Below, piece by piece: positions 1-10,426 of a DNA stretch of 64,000 nt. The stretch covers positions 4,092,001-4,156,000 of the forward strand of contig CM046004.1 in assembly GCA_025175895.1 (NCBI GenBank). Reading direction: 5' to 3'. The stretch is from Wurfbainia villosa. Lineage: Eukaryota; Streptophyta; Magnoliopsida; Zingiberales; Zingiberaceae. Numbering within the stretch: the first letter of the stretch is position 1; each line of letters opens with the position of its first letter. The notes under the pieces were generated by a model. It was not told where the DNA came from. It searched no databases and saw only the letters and a program-made list of their open reading frames with translations. The position numbers and the translations under genes are program-made.

Positions 1-144
1 TCACAGTACCCAAGTACCTTTTGACAGAAAGACAATAAGCAATATGAAATGATACCAAACCAAGATTTTATATTCAACAATCAAATAGGCAGATAAAAAT
101 AATCTAGGTACAACATATCAGAATGGAGTAAGCACGAGCTAGAC

Positions 145-3123
145 CTCATCAATGACATTGTTCACAGAGGTTTGAACAGTTCCACCTGTTGCAGCAGCAA
201 CACGCTGTAAATCTTCCTCCGTAACACGACCAGCACAGAAAATATCCCGATCAGCAAAATACTGTACAGAGGCTAATTGTTATGCTCCAAAAAACAATGA
301 TATTAGTATAGTAACTTACAACTGAATAAATTACCTGAGTCGCAAGATCACCAATTGCTAATCTAGATAGAACAATTTTTGCTCCACTTTTAACACACTT
401 ATCTAGCTTGTCATATATGATATTCCATTCAGCATCGACAATTGACTGATATTGTAAAGGGTCAGACAGCCTACGGAAGAACCAGAAAGCATAATTACAA
501 TGCTTGTGTATAAATATATGAAATATGACTGAAGTAACAGCAAGCCTAGTGGACCTGATTTCTGCATTTTCTTTCTCTGACTTCAACTCCAACTCAATGT
601 TCAGTAAAAGAATCTTAGGATTTAAAAATTTCTTTGGCTGCTGCTCAAAACCAGCATAAGAGAATGTCTTTTTAAAAGCAACACCATTAACAAGAAATGA
701 GTCTCTCATGTTGCCGCCAGGGACCTACAGAGCAAGTAATTGAAATTTTAGATGCTGCAATTCCTCCAGAAAGCTAGATAATCTCTCAATCTCTCTAGTA
801 TAACACAGGACTGGAAAAGGTCCGTCCAAAAAAGTTAAAACTGGTTTAGCATAGTATAATAATATAGTGTTTTTCAAGGCATTATGAGCAACTAGATAGT
901 ACAGCCCAAGGAACAAAGGGGCAGTCCCACATCTAAGAACAGTGAGGCTCTTGTTCTTATAATAACATCAAAAATAATGTTGTACGAGTAATACAAATTA
1001 AACTGGTAGATAAAGTTGCTGCCGTATAATCTAGAGGTCACGGATTTGAATCTCCGAAGCAATCTCTTACAAAGTGGGATAAGATTGTATATACTAAATC
1101 CTTCTCCGGGACTCCGTATTGGCAGAAGCTTCATGCACCGAATTGGCCTTATTGCCTAACTAGGTATTTTCACTGTTACGCCAAGCACCATATCACCAAG
1201 GTCCATCAAGTAAAAATATATGATATATAGTCTAGAAGCAAAAGTACCAAAGCTAAAACTCATAGTTGAATACAGTTGAAAAATAAGCAGGCAGGTCATT
1301 TAAAAGCATACTATTGAACATCAAAATTAGATGAAATGCAAGACTCATTACAGCATGAAACTTTTTTACTAAGATTAACACTTGGTAATATATACCAGGC
1401 TTCCCGAAGATCAGTAAGAGAATTCACCATCATATCCCACCATAAGACTGTTGGAGGAAATAGAGGTGCAACCTAAACTAGGATATTTAGTCTCTAATGT
1501 CAAATAGCTGCATGATTAAAAATATATGGTATATTCGGCAACTTAAAGGTCATACAAACATGCTAGATAAGCTATAAAATCCAAAAGTGCAAATGAGAGT
1601 TTATAAACTAAAAAAAAAACATGGTTTAATACTGCTTAAGGTTACCCATAGGAATAAAAAGCTGATTTATTATGACCTTTAGCAACTGAAGTGAAGAATA
1701 CATGAGATGAACAGCAATATATTCCTTGTCAAGGAAGAATCAATTTTTCTTGTGAGAATAGACTGTCTAAACAAATTCAGTGTTATATTCCTTGAAATGG
1801 GGAAATAGTTTCTCCATTTTAAAAATGGTGAATATATATAGATAATGTCATATCACAAAAAGGAGTAGTCAAGGAATATTGCCAAAGTGATTTTGATGCC
1901 CACCATTAAGCATGAAAACTCAAAACAAAATCCAAACCTCGAACTAGTTGACAATTCTAAGAGTGTGAGCATGACCTTTTTTATCCCGATCAAATTAAGC
2001 CTATCATCATTGCCAATTGCAAGGACAGCATCCACAACCATGTTTGCAAAAAACTCCTTCTCGCCGCCAATTAACTTAGAAGAAAGGGTTGTAGCTGCAC
2101 ATTTCGCCAGCAAGGATTTCTTCTCTTCAAGACTTTTTCCTTCTATGCTCACAGCAAGATCCTTGATTTTGTTGATGGCCTAGAAAATATGACATGCAAT
2201 TTTTAGCAATTGAGGTTTGGATCCAATTGCAAAAAAAGGTCTATTCTTACCAACAATGATGCAGTCCGGTAACTTCGAATAAGATTTTGGGGATGAACTC
2301 CATCTTCAATGAAAGGTTTTGCCTCCTTCAGGAACTCACCGGCCAAAAGTACCACTGTTGTTGTTCCATCACCAACCTGAATCAAGGATATGCAGGATTT
2401 TCTTAGACACGCTAAAGCGGGTGGCTAAATTGTGTGAATATATTAACTTCTTTCACAATACTCGAAATGACATTGGAACATAGTGTTGTGGATATATAGT
2501 GTTTATTCGGTACGAAATGTATTTTCTCCCATAAGATATTTATAATAGGAGACTTATCACGGTCTAATGTATCTGACCTAATCCACAAAATATCAAGAAG
2601 TTAAATATTGTTCATCAGAGGCTACTGGAGCAACAATTCGAATCCAATTGTTAACATTGAAGTATAACAATCTAGCATCCATCACGAGAATCCATCAAAG
2701 ACAGTGCCTTTTCATGTGCTTACATTCCACAACCGATCCAAGCGAAAGTTACATACCTCAGTGTCCTGAGACTTTGCAATGTCAACCAGAATCTTAGCGG
2801 CAGGATGGACAATATCAAGAAGCTTCATGATGGTGGCGCCATCATTGGAGATGGTAGTGTTCCCCTTATCGTCATGGATGAGCTTGTCCATTCCTCGTGG
2901 ACCCAGTGTCGTGCGAATCGCGTCCGCCACGACCGTGCAAGCATTGATATTGCTCACTACCTGTGCCTTCCCCTGCGAGGTGTCCGTTCCTTCCTTCAAC
3001 AGTATGATCTGCGGTTGCTGCAAGCAACGCACCAAGAGATCTAATGAGTTAGCCACTAAGCTATGAACAAACCGAAGAGAGGGCACGAAAAGAGGAGAGA
3101 AAATTTACCAGCATCGCCGCCAT
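145..3123 (-). CDS. CCT7: CCT7 / TCP-1 eta chaperonin subunit, 5' seven exons (3' end outside window)
   Basis: This encodes a subunit of the cytosolic CCT/TRiC ring, which folds actin, tubulin and other proteins using ATP. Coding exons, read on the minus strand, are 3123-3109, 3017-2757, 2376-2251, 2179-1976, 724-555, 470-335 and 261-145. All have GT-AG borders and the frame stays open for 343 residues. The family normally has about 560, so the C-terminal part (rest of the apical domain, then the returning intermediate and equatorial domains) lies beyond base 1. Visible motifs are LGPRGMDKL, the ATP-site GDGTTTVVLL (exon 3, with VGDGT at its first codons) and TTLSSKLIGGEKEFFA. The sequence follows plant CCT eta almost residue for residue. 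The start MAAML is spliced directly to QPQIILLKEGTD. Two donors are GTC rather than GTA/GTG (after 1976 and after 145); where the next exon is visible it also begins GTC, so that splice could slip by three bases without changing the protein. A SINE lies in the long intron between 1976 and 724. The gene looks functional. Confidence 0.95.
1000..1154 (+). repeat. Au-like SINE in a CCT7 intron
   Basis: A tRNA-derived SINE lies within the 1.25-kb CCT7 intron, antisense to the gene. It has a pol III B-box-like core (GATTTGAATCTCC near 1043), then the segments TTACAAAGTGGGATAAGA and GAAGCTTCATGCACCG, which are typical of the Au SINE family found across flowering plants. The sequence is diverged, so this is an old copy. 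Exact ends and target duplications are not clear. Confidence 0.75.
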
Positions 3124-3425
3124 CGGAGTAGCGCGCACGGAGGAGGAGGAGGAGGAGGAGAGCGGAGGAGGCGCACGCGCACGGAAGAGGAGGAGAGAGC
3201 GGGGGAGGCGCACGGAGGAGGAGGAGAGATCGGAGGGAGGCGCACGGAGGAGGAGAGGAGAGAGCGGGGGAGGCGCACGGAGGAGGAGGAGGAGAGCGGG
3301 GGAGGCGCACGGAGGAGGAGGAGGAGAGCGGGGGAGGCGCACGGAGGAGGAGAGAGCGGAGGAGGAGGAGGAGGAGAGCGGAGGAGGAGGAGGAGGAGGA
3401 GGGACTGAGGCGGACGGAGTCTGAG
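3124..3425 (-). repeat. purine-rich minisatellite in the CCT7 leader/promoter
   Basis: Immediately upstream of the CCT7 start codon, about 300 bp are built from degenerate units of the type GCGCACGGAGGAGGAGGAG followed by AGCGGGGGAG (roughly 30-48 bp each), running into pure GGA trinucleotides near 3355-3400. On the coding strand this is a CT/TCC-rich leader. The same unit, in longer form, is expanded in the duplicated copy at 25.6-26.3 kb. Apparent reading frames here are only repeat products. Confidence 0.8.
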
Positions 3426-3640
3426 ATCGGCGCGAGTTAGACTGAGATCGAAGCGAGAGTGGAAGGTTCGGGACAGCGTTTCGGTGCGGTGAAGCAGTTA
3501 ATTGATTTTACGATGTTAGGGCTGCGAGAGTGAAAAGTTAGAAGAGATTTGGACTTGAAAGATTTCAATAATGGGCCAAATCGGGTCCAATGCAACTGAA
3601 TTTTAATTGTTAACATAATTTTATAGATGACAGAATTTAA

Positions 3641-3860
3641 GAGAGCATTTGATAAATAATTTTTTTATTCATTTTTTTTTATTTTTTGAAAAAAAATAAA
3701 AAACATATTTAGTTGATATTTTTAACTTTCGTTTTATTAGAAGATAAAGAAATGTTTTTTAAAAAATTGAAAAATAAAAAAAATATTTTCTATTTTCTAA
3801 ATAAAAAATAAAAAAAAAATGGAAACGAAAAATTCTATACCAACCAAACACCTCCTAAAA
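3641..3860. mobile_element. AT-rich MITE-like insertion shared by the duplicates
   Basis: About 220 bp, almost entirely A/T runs. The left end contains GCATTTGATAAAT and the right end, read in reverse complement, contains GGTGTTTGGTTGGT, giving imperfect terminal inverted repeats of the kind common in plant hAT-type MITEs. The same block is at 26480-26697, so it predates the duplication. No coding capacity. The call rests on end structure only. Confidence 0.4.
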
Positions 3861-4313
3861 ATTTTCTTTTTTATTCTAGAACTTTTCGAATTTAAAATTA
3901 TCTTTCAAAAAAATATGTTAAGTGATAGATTTATTTTTATCAAAGATATAAAAATGTGAACTTATAACTATTTATTTATACATCTAGGAGACTATTTTGT
4001 ATTTTGTCCTCAAGTAATTTTTTAAAAAATAAAGGGCATTTAAGAATGTTTTGTAAGAATATGTGAAAATAATATTAATGGATTTACTATAAATATTAAT
4101 TTCTCACATTCACGTAGTTATTGACAAATAAAAAAAACATGACATGTGTACTAATTAAAGTTAAAAATATTCAATTCATATTCGTTCTCATCTTCCTTAT
4201 CCAGTATCTTTATTGAGTTAGTCAATGATTATTATCATATGATTAATAGGACAATAGATTTACTATAATGAATAATGATTGATCTTTGCAAATTATAAAA
4301 AAAAAATTGAGAC

Positions 4314-4520
4314 ATTTAGATAGTATTTGATTTGCAACAAATTTTTTATTTTTCATTTTCATTTTTAAAGAAAATGACAAAATATAAAAAATAATATTTG
4401 ATTCAGAATTTCCTTTTTTTTTAAATGAGAGCATTTTTTTGAAAAACTAAAAAATATAGAAAAGTCATTTTTTACTTTTTAGAAAATGAAAAAAAAATAT
4501 TGCACACCAGACAACCCCTT
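4314..4520. mobile_element. MITE-like insertion private to copy I
   Basis: Copy I reads GAGACAT, then about 205 bp of A/T-rich DNA, then TTCTTCTACCGC. The paralogue near 27430-27450 reads straight through from GAGACACT to TTTTTCTACCGC. The extra DNA begins near TAGATAGTATTTG and ends near CAGACAACCCCTTA, giving weak terminal inverted repeats. It therefore inserted after the duplication. It is too short to encode anything. Confidence 0.5.
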
Positions 4521-5512
4521 ATTCTTCTACCGCATTAGTACTCTATAATCTCTATTGGACCATTAAAAAAAACTCCTCACAAATCCATAATTTACCTCTT
4601 ATGAATTCAACTGATAAGAACATTTAAGATGACTACGAATCGAATTGGTAAGAATACTTGAGATGAACTGATCTATTAAAACTAACTATCAACTTTCATT
4701 TACAATTCATTATTCTCAGTGAAAGACAACACTAGCTCTCCTTGACAATCTCTTGAATTCTTGCTCACTCTTCAGCTCGAGTGCACCCCTAAGCCTTTAT
4801 TCTAAAGATGAAGCGTAGTCCGCCTTTTTTTTTAAAAAAAAATACGACCATCAAGAGGTATTGATATAACTTTGAGCAAATTCTAAAGAAGATGTTAAAT
4901 GGTGGAGTATATTTTGATAAAAATTTTAAACTAGAATTACAGTTTTTTATCTTTTCAAACTTATGTGATGGAGTACAAAATGAAATATTTCTAAATTTTT
5001 ATTCTCCCATATCTTAAACATGTTTTTTCAATTTTTGCGTTTACAAAATGAGAATGACTTATTAACCCTAATCATCAGTCACTATATTGTTTATATTCGA
5101 CAAGTAAATTTACACATATTGCCTTAGCACCTTTAGCCTTCAAAATCTAATGTAAAATTATAGCAAATAGTTGGTAGATAATGTTGCAACCTTTGAACCC
5201 TGAAAAGGGTTAGGCATGGTTGATTTAACTCTAGCCAACCACCGATAAAAAAGTATGCTTCAAATGAAGAATATCGGTATACCACCAACACAACCGCAAC
5301 TCGAATTGGACTTTATAAACTTGACTACATGCATCTCTTCTTCAATTGAGAACTTAGTACAATGGACATAACCGGATTAAGGTTTGAGGATCACAACTTG
5401 AGATTATAGTAGTTCAACTTAAGACCACCGTACAACTCTAGCCATTATGATCATCATTATCATATCATAGACAATATAACTATGTTCTTGTCAAAGATGT
5501 AACATAGGACTA

Positions 5513-5517
5513 ACAAT
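5513..5517. repeat. left target-site duplication of the outer LTR element (ACAAT)
   Basis: ACAAT directly precedes the element's first bases TGTTGG, and the same five bases follow its last bases CCAACA at 22073-22077. The paralogous empty site near 28420 has a single ACAAC. Confidence 0.9.
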
Positions 5518-6222
5518 TGTTGGAGATCGATTGGCCGGCTAGAGGGGGAGAATAGTCCTCTTTCGTTAGATGTCGGAATTTACTCATTTTTCTTGCATTG
5601 CTTATCTATGATTGTCGTTAGCACAGCGGAAACAATAGAAACAATAATAATACTAACAACAAATAAGCACACACAAACACACACGATATACGTGGTTCGG
5701 AACCGAATGGTTCCTACTCCACGGGCGAGCTCCTCGAGCTCTAGTTATGCGCACGACACTAACCAAACTCCTTCTCGACTACACGTCGGAGGTGGAGAAA
5801 CCTCTCACAAGCTATTACAACAAGTAATATGAAATACAACAAGAAATACAAAGACAATACAAAAGAGAACTTTTACACAATTGTTTTGATCGTTTTCTTG
5901 TTGCTTGATTTTGCTTGCTCTTGAAGGTCTGGAATGCAACAGCAATTCCCCTCCAAAGTCACCTCAAAAGCCTTGGCTAAATCCTCCAACTCGAGCTCCG
6001 TTTTATTGCCCATCGATCGTGATCGTGACCGATCGGTCCCGTAGTCCATGTCTCAGATTGTCGCGGCGGATCCACGTTGGTTAAGTTCCAACGGATCACA
6101 CATCAGTCGACTGATGACACCCATCACCGACCGATCATCCATCGAGGTCGGCGAGCTCGACTCCATTCTCAGCTCGTGCCGCAGTGATCACCGATCGCTT
6201 CCCTTAAGCGATCGATGCTCCT
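5518..6222 (-). repeat. outer element left LTR, first part
   Basis: Matches the first half of the right LTR (20711-21390), including the TGGTTCGGAACCGAATGG block near 5693 and several CAGTCGACTG-type palindromes (one at about 6100-6115). It is interrupted after 6222 by the inner element. Several stretches between 6000 and 6215 differ from the right LTR in clusters centred on palindrome positions. Confidence 0.9.
6218..6222. repeat. left target-site duplication of the inner element (CTCCT)
   Basis: CTCCT precedes the inner element, and CTCCC follows it at 16835-16839: four of five bases match. The terminal TGT of the left LTR appears mutated to CAG, so the boundary is set by aligning with the right LTR. 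Confidence 0.6.
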
Positions 6223-6889
6223 CAGAGGATCGTTGGCGTCGCTAGAAAGGGGGGGGGGAATGAATAGCTATGCTCATCTTTTCGATTCGTTGTACCTTTC
6301 TACAATGATTAGTACGCAGCGGAAACAAGACAACGAATACAGAAAGAATAACAAACGTAAACACCCCAATTTTACGTGGTTCGGAACACAAGTCCCTACT
6401 CCACGGTTGAGCCCTCGTCGGCTCTAGTGATGCACACCACCACTATAAACTTCTCCTTCTCGGTGATACACCGAAGGTGGAGAAACTCTTTTGTACAGTC
6501 TATCAGAAACTTTACAAGAAAGCTTATAATAGTCACTGAAGAAGCAGTAAAACAAATACAGATTTCAGAGAGAATGGTACTGCTCCTTGCTTGCTGAATC
6601 GTTGAAGCTCCTGTGGGATGATGAAGGCTTTTTGAATCAAGAAGCTCTTTCACCCGTGTCTTTTCTTCAGAAAATTGTCGTTAGTTATTCTTCTTAACTT
6701 TGAAATATATAAGCCCAGAATACTTGATAGCTCGAGCCTGATTAGGGCTTTTACGCACTACGGTCAGTCGCCTCAGCTAGTGCCTCGACTGGAGCATTAA
6801 TTAGCATTTATTAATGACTTCAACGGTAAGATTTAGACCATAATTAGTTTTATTTCTGTTGAAAACATAGTTCCAGTCGAGGCGATGAT

Positions 6890-7330
6890 CCGACGACTCG
6901 ACTGGCAGGCTTTGGTTCCAATTGAACAGAGCAACAGTCGAACTCCCAGTCGACAGTCCCTTGCGTATGTTCGGTTGGATCAAAGCTCTAGTTGAGTCGC
7001 CGTCCCGACTGGTAGGCCTTGGTTCCAACTGAACAGAGCAACAGTCGAGCTCCCAGTCGACAGTCCCTTGCATCTGTTCGGTTGGATCAAAGCTCTAGTC
7101 GAGTCGTCGCCTCGACTGGTAGGCCTTGGTTCCAACCCGAACGAGAGCAATGAGCTCCCGGTCGGGTCCCTTGCGCTCGCTCGGTTGGATCAAAGCTCTA
7201 GTCGACTCGCCGCTTGGTAGTAGGCCTTGGTTCCAATCAAGAGCAGAGCAAGAATGAGCTCGGTCAATGATCCCTTGCATTTGTTCGGTTGGATCAAAGC
7301 TCTAGTCGAGTCGCCGATCGTGATCTGATC
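6890..7330. repeat. 110-bp tandem subrepeats inside the left inner LTR
   Basis: Four to five units, each with TAGGCCTTGGTTCCAA, a CAGTCGAGCTCCCAGTCGAC-type core, and GTTCGGTTGGATCAAAGCTC. Units 1-2 keep the core. Units 3-4 carry scrambled cores rich in GATCG or CGGTCGG. The same layout is at 15840-16285. Confidence 0.85.
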
Positions 7331-7509
7331 GAACTCGTTGTTTGTCCCAGTGGTCGAGCTCTCGACACCTCCTTGCTTCGCTTAGTTGAACCAAGCATCG
7401 CCGAGGCGTCGCCTCGGGTATGAGTCAACTCGCCGACAAGAGCAAGAGGTTCTCAGCGCCACCTCAACTACACCTTTACCTGATGCCTATGAATTACTGT
7501 TCATAGGTC

Positions 7510-7705
7510 TTCCATGCCAGGAATCATCTCCGGGACTTCGTGCCAAGACTCCCTGTCCGGGTCTTCACTGCCAAGAGGCGCGCTCCGGACTTCATCGCCA
7601 AGACTCCTGTCGGGTCTTCACCGCCAAGAGGTCGTGCCTCACGAGACTTCCGCCAAGACTCCTCGTCCGGGTCTTCACTTGCGAGGACTCCACGTCCCGG
7701 TCTTC
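7510..7705. repeat. 50-bp tandem subrepeats inside the left inner LTR
   Basis: Repeats of the type GCCAAGACTCC...GTCCGGGTCTTCACTGCCAAGAGG, about four copies. The counterpart is at 16495-16700. Open frames seen across them arise from the repeats. Confidence 0.8.
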
Positions 7706-7845
7706 ATCAATCTTGCATCGATCCTCAACCTACAAGAGATTTCAAAATACCTCTCAAACAACCGTATGAGATAACACATAATTATCACCTTGACTTAAAC
7801 CCTTGTCAATCACCAAAACATCCTTTGGGTCCGATTGCACCAACA

Positions 7846-7864
7846 ATCTCCCCTTTTGATGTTT
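7846..7864 (-). other. polypurine tract of the inner element
   Basis: On the minus strand the sequence CATCAAAAGGGGAGAT ends immediately next to the LTR terminus TGTTGG. This is the standard position of the plus-strand primer. Confidence 0.8.
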
Positions 7865-8272
7865 GACAATACGGTTTAAGTTTAGGTGATGAAATTATAG
7901 CACAATATAACGTATTCGAAATTTAATATGTAAAAAGAAGAGATATAGATGTGCAGTTTCAAAAGCTTTAATTTAAGACTTAAAGTCCATCTTCTCCCCC
8001 ATTGGCAAACACCCAAAAAGAAAAGTTGCTTATAGAAGCACTTCAATTCATTACCCTTAGATTATCAAATGCACTAACAATATATTTTAGCAAGATAAAT
8101 GTCAGTCTTGCATTTCTAAAGAAATATATAAACCACCGGAAGAAAACTTTGACATACACAGAGATATTAGAAATACATATACAAGCATACACCCAAAAAG
8201 TCACCCAAAACATCCTGATATATATATATATTCTTGAATTCAAACTGCTATATACAGATAAAAAAACAAAAA

Positions 8273-9410
8273 CTAAATCATGAAGATGATGGTTACGATG
8301 AATCCGACATCATGGCATGAAGGAGAGATAGAATTTCCGGCGAGAGATCTCGAAAACCGAGCATCTAGCTTGGAGTGAAGCTCTTCGAATTTAGTGTTGA
8401 TTGACGTACTAAGGTCCTTGAATTTAGTATCAACTGAGTTTATGAACTCAACTTGATCTTTTCGCAGATTCTCCAGTTGTTCAGACATGGTGGAAGATGG
8501 TTCAACAGCTGGATGTTCTTGTTCACCTTCTTCCTCCATATCCCACCTTTCACCCGCTTGATGTCCATCCGCCCACTCAACGGTGCTACCAACTTTTGAC
8601 ATGCCGGCCAAAGAAAAGTTTCTCCACATTATGAAATCAAAGTCCATCCGCCTAATTTTCCTCGCTTGTGTTGATGCCTATGGATTCTAGCCAAAATGTG
8701 ATGATATGACCAAAAGGCATGTAAATTTTCTTTTGAACAGGAGTTGAGAAGTGGACTATGCAGAGAAAGATGTTTAAAGCAACATTAAAGTTTAAACATT
8801 ACTTTAAGAGATGTAGAGCTAGTAAATGATGTGGTTATCTTAGCTTGCCCCCTAGTAACAATTGGAAGGATGCAACCTACAATGACCTTATATAGGACAT
8901 TATCTAATGCCATGGCATGGAAATAGAGTAAGAACAGGTTATGCAGGTTTTTAAAGAAGTACTCATGAATTACATTTATGGAGTATCCCTCAACAGGTTC
9001 TTGAATGCTTGGATAGCATTCAAGTGTTGAGTTTGACTCTCGACACTCTAGAAATGCTCTGAGGATATCAAGAGTGAAAGATATGTCCTTTCTGGCTACC
9101 CTACTCTTAAAGATGAGCCTATCACTAGAGGTCAGAGATTATTGTAGAATTCACTAACTAAGTCTATATTGATGTCATGATCACAATAGACTAGTTTATT
9201 GAGCCCATAGTAGTTGATCATTTGTATAACATGTTGAGCATGTTTTTCAAAAAATTCTTTATCTAATGATCTAGTATGCATCAACTTAAATTTGTGGGCA
9301 GTAAAGGTATGTTGATGATGTGCGGAGGGAAATCGGGGATCCGTAGATGGATTTTCCTGAGGTGTTTCACTTGACTCGCCTATCCTACGTTTTTGTCTAA
9401 TGAATGCCAA
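8273..9410 (-). pseudogene. extra 3' reading frames of the inner element (env-like/third-ORF region)
   Basis: Between RNase H and the 3' LTR there are two minus-strand open stretches. That at 9410-9132 (92 residues) starts with a basic MAFIRQKRR and includes a segment about reaching a tyrosine/leucine-rich ...MINYYGLNKLVY. That at 8647-8273 (124 residues) is acidic, then has a heptad-like LRKDQVEFINSVDTKF and LDARF stretch that should form a coiled coil. SIRE-lineage copia elements commonly carry an extra ORF here, often described as envelope-like, and some plant elements carry a plant transposon-protein domain. I see neither a convincing signal peptide nor a membrane span, so the role is unknown. 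The frames are probably broken remnants of one gene, with non-coding gaps between them. Confidence 0.5.
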
Positions 9411-10426
9411 AATGATGTTCCAAAAAAAATCAATATGATGGTATGATGAATGCTAATAACCAACACCCAATTAGTTTACCCAATATTACTAAGTCTTGTA
9501 ATTAAAGAGATGAGTTTAGAAATTTACTTAGGTGCCATTTTTCCTGTTGTTGACTGGTCTTGAGGAATCAGGAAGATGACTTCTGTGAAATCACCTTCTC
9601 TAGCTAGAGAAAACAGAACTGGCGAACCCTAGAAAATCTGGCAAAATCTAGGGTTTTAGAAAATCGTCGACTAGGGTTAGGGATTGACCAAAAGAAGGAA
9701 TGAGGGGCTGGAGAACTTACTTGAAGTTAGTTTAGAAGTGAGTGAGGTAATCTAGGGTTTTGTCGGTGTTAAACTTGGCCGGAGACTTGAACGGCGACAA
9801 CTAGGCGACATAGGAGAAAGAATCGGGGCGAGAGGAGTCGAGGCGAGTCACGAGTTTGGTCGAGTCGGTAAGTGAAATTCCTTATATATTTCTTAGTTAC
9901 GCAGTCGAGGCGGTAAGTTGAACGCCTCGATCTATATCGATCGAGGCGTCAGTGCGCCTCTGCTTGCTCACACTATTATTGAAATGTCTCGACTGTTATT
10001 CTGAAGGTTCGTTTTTGTCTTAGATATTTTAAGTTCCAAATTCGTTGTATTCGGGTATTTAAAACATTTTAAAAGTGACAATATCCTCTATCGACCATAT
10101 CAAACATATATTGGATGTTTTACTTGAGTTTTAAGATGTCCAACCAATTTTACTTGGTTGGAATGCCCAATTATGTTTTTTTTTAAACCAAATACACATG
10201 AATTATGTATCAGTCTTTCCCATAATTGGTCAACTTAATGATTCATGCAGTTTTCAACCGCATTACTCAAGTAAATTGGTTGCTCCTAACATCTCACCCC
10301 TATCTAGCAATACACAAGCATAGTTAATCCTATGATTTGTGTGAGATGTTTCCCAAAGGTATCCCAAATATTATTTTCCCATTTCTTTTGAACTTATGAA
10401 TTAGTCCTTATGATCATAGAGAGTTT

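Larger units (their letters stand above)
3431..5512. repeat. upstream flank of CCT7, copy I of a duplicated segment
   Basis: AT-rich intergenic DNA with no gene. It matches 26290-28425 in the same orientation and 22541-23880 in reverse orientation. Clear shared landmarks are the stretch ending AACCAAACRCCYCC near 3850, the block around 4700-4800 and the block around 5260-5360. The match stops exactly at the retrotransposon insertion after 5517 and resumes at 22073. Confidence 0.85.
6223..7845 (-). repeat. inner element 3' LTR (left)
   Basis: Aligned with 15188-16834. The shared start region is GGATCGTTGGCGTCGCTAG and the shared end is GATTGCACCAACA. It contains two internal tandem arrays: units of about 110 bp from 6890 to 7330 and units of about 50 bp from 7510 to 7705. 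The G run at 6249-6257 is slightly longer than in the other LTR. Confidence 0.92.

Noticed and set aside
1021..1080. tRNA gene suggested by the B-box-like GATTTGAATCTCC
   Set aside because: No cloverleaf can be drawn; the flanking words identify an Au-type SINE.
3056..3342. Proline/leucine/serine-rich minus-strand proteins of 84-93 residues upstream of CCT7
   Set aside because: They are translations of the GGA-rich leader minisatellite; the real start codon is at 3123 in a spliced exon.
6890..7330. CRISPR-like array of direct repeats
   Set aside because: Units are about 110 bp and contiguous, lie inside an LTR, are duplicated in the partner LTR, and this is plant nuclear DNA.
7386..7866. 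Overlapping 86-127-residue plus-strand frames, and the matching ones at 15840-16935
   Set aside because: They lie within LTR tandem subrepeats, occur in several frames with repeated peptides, and point against the element's coding direction.
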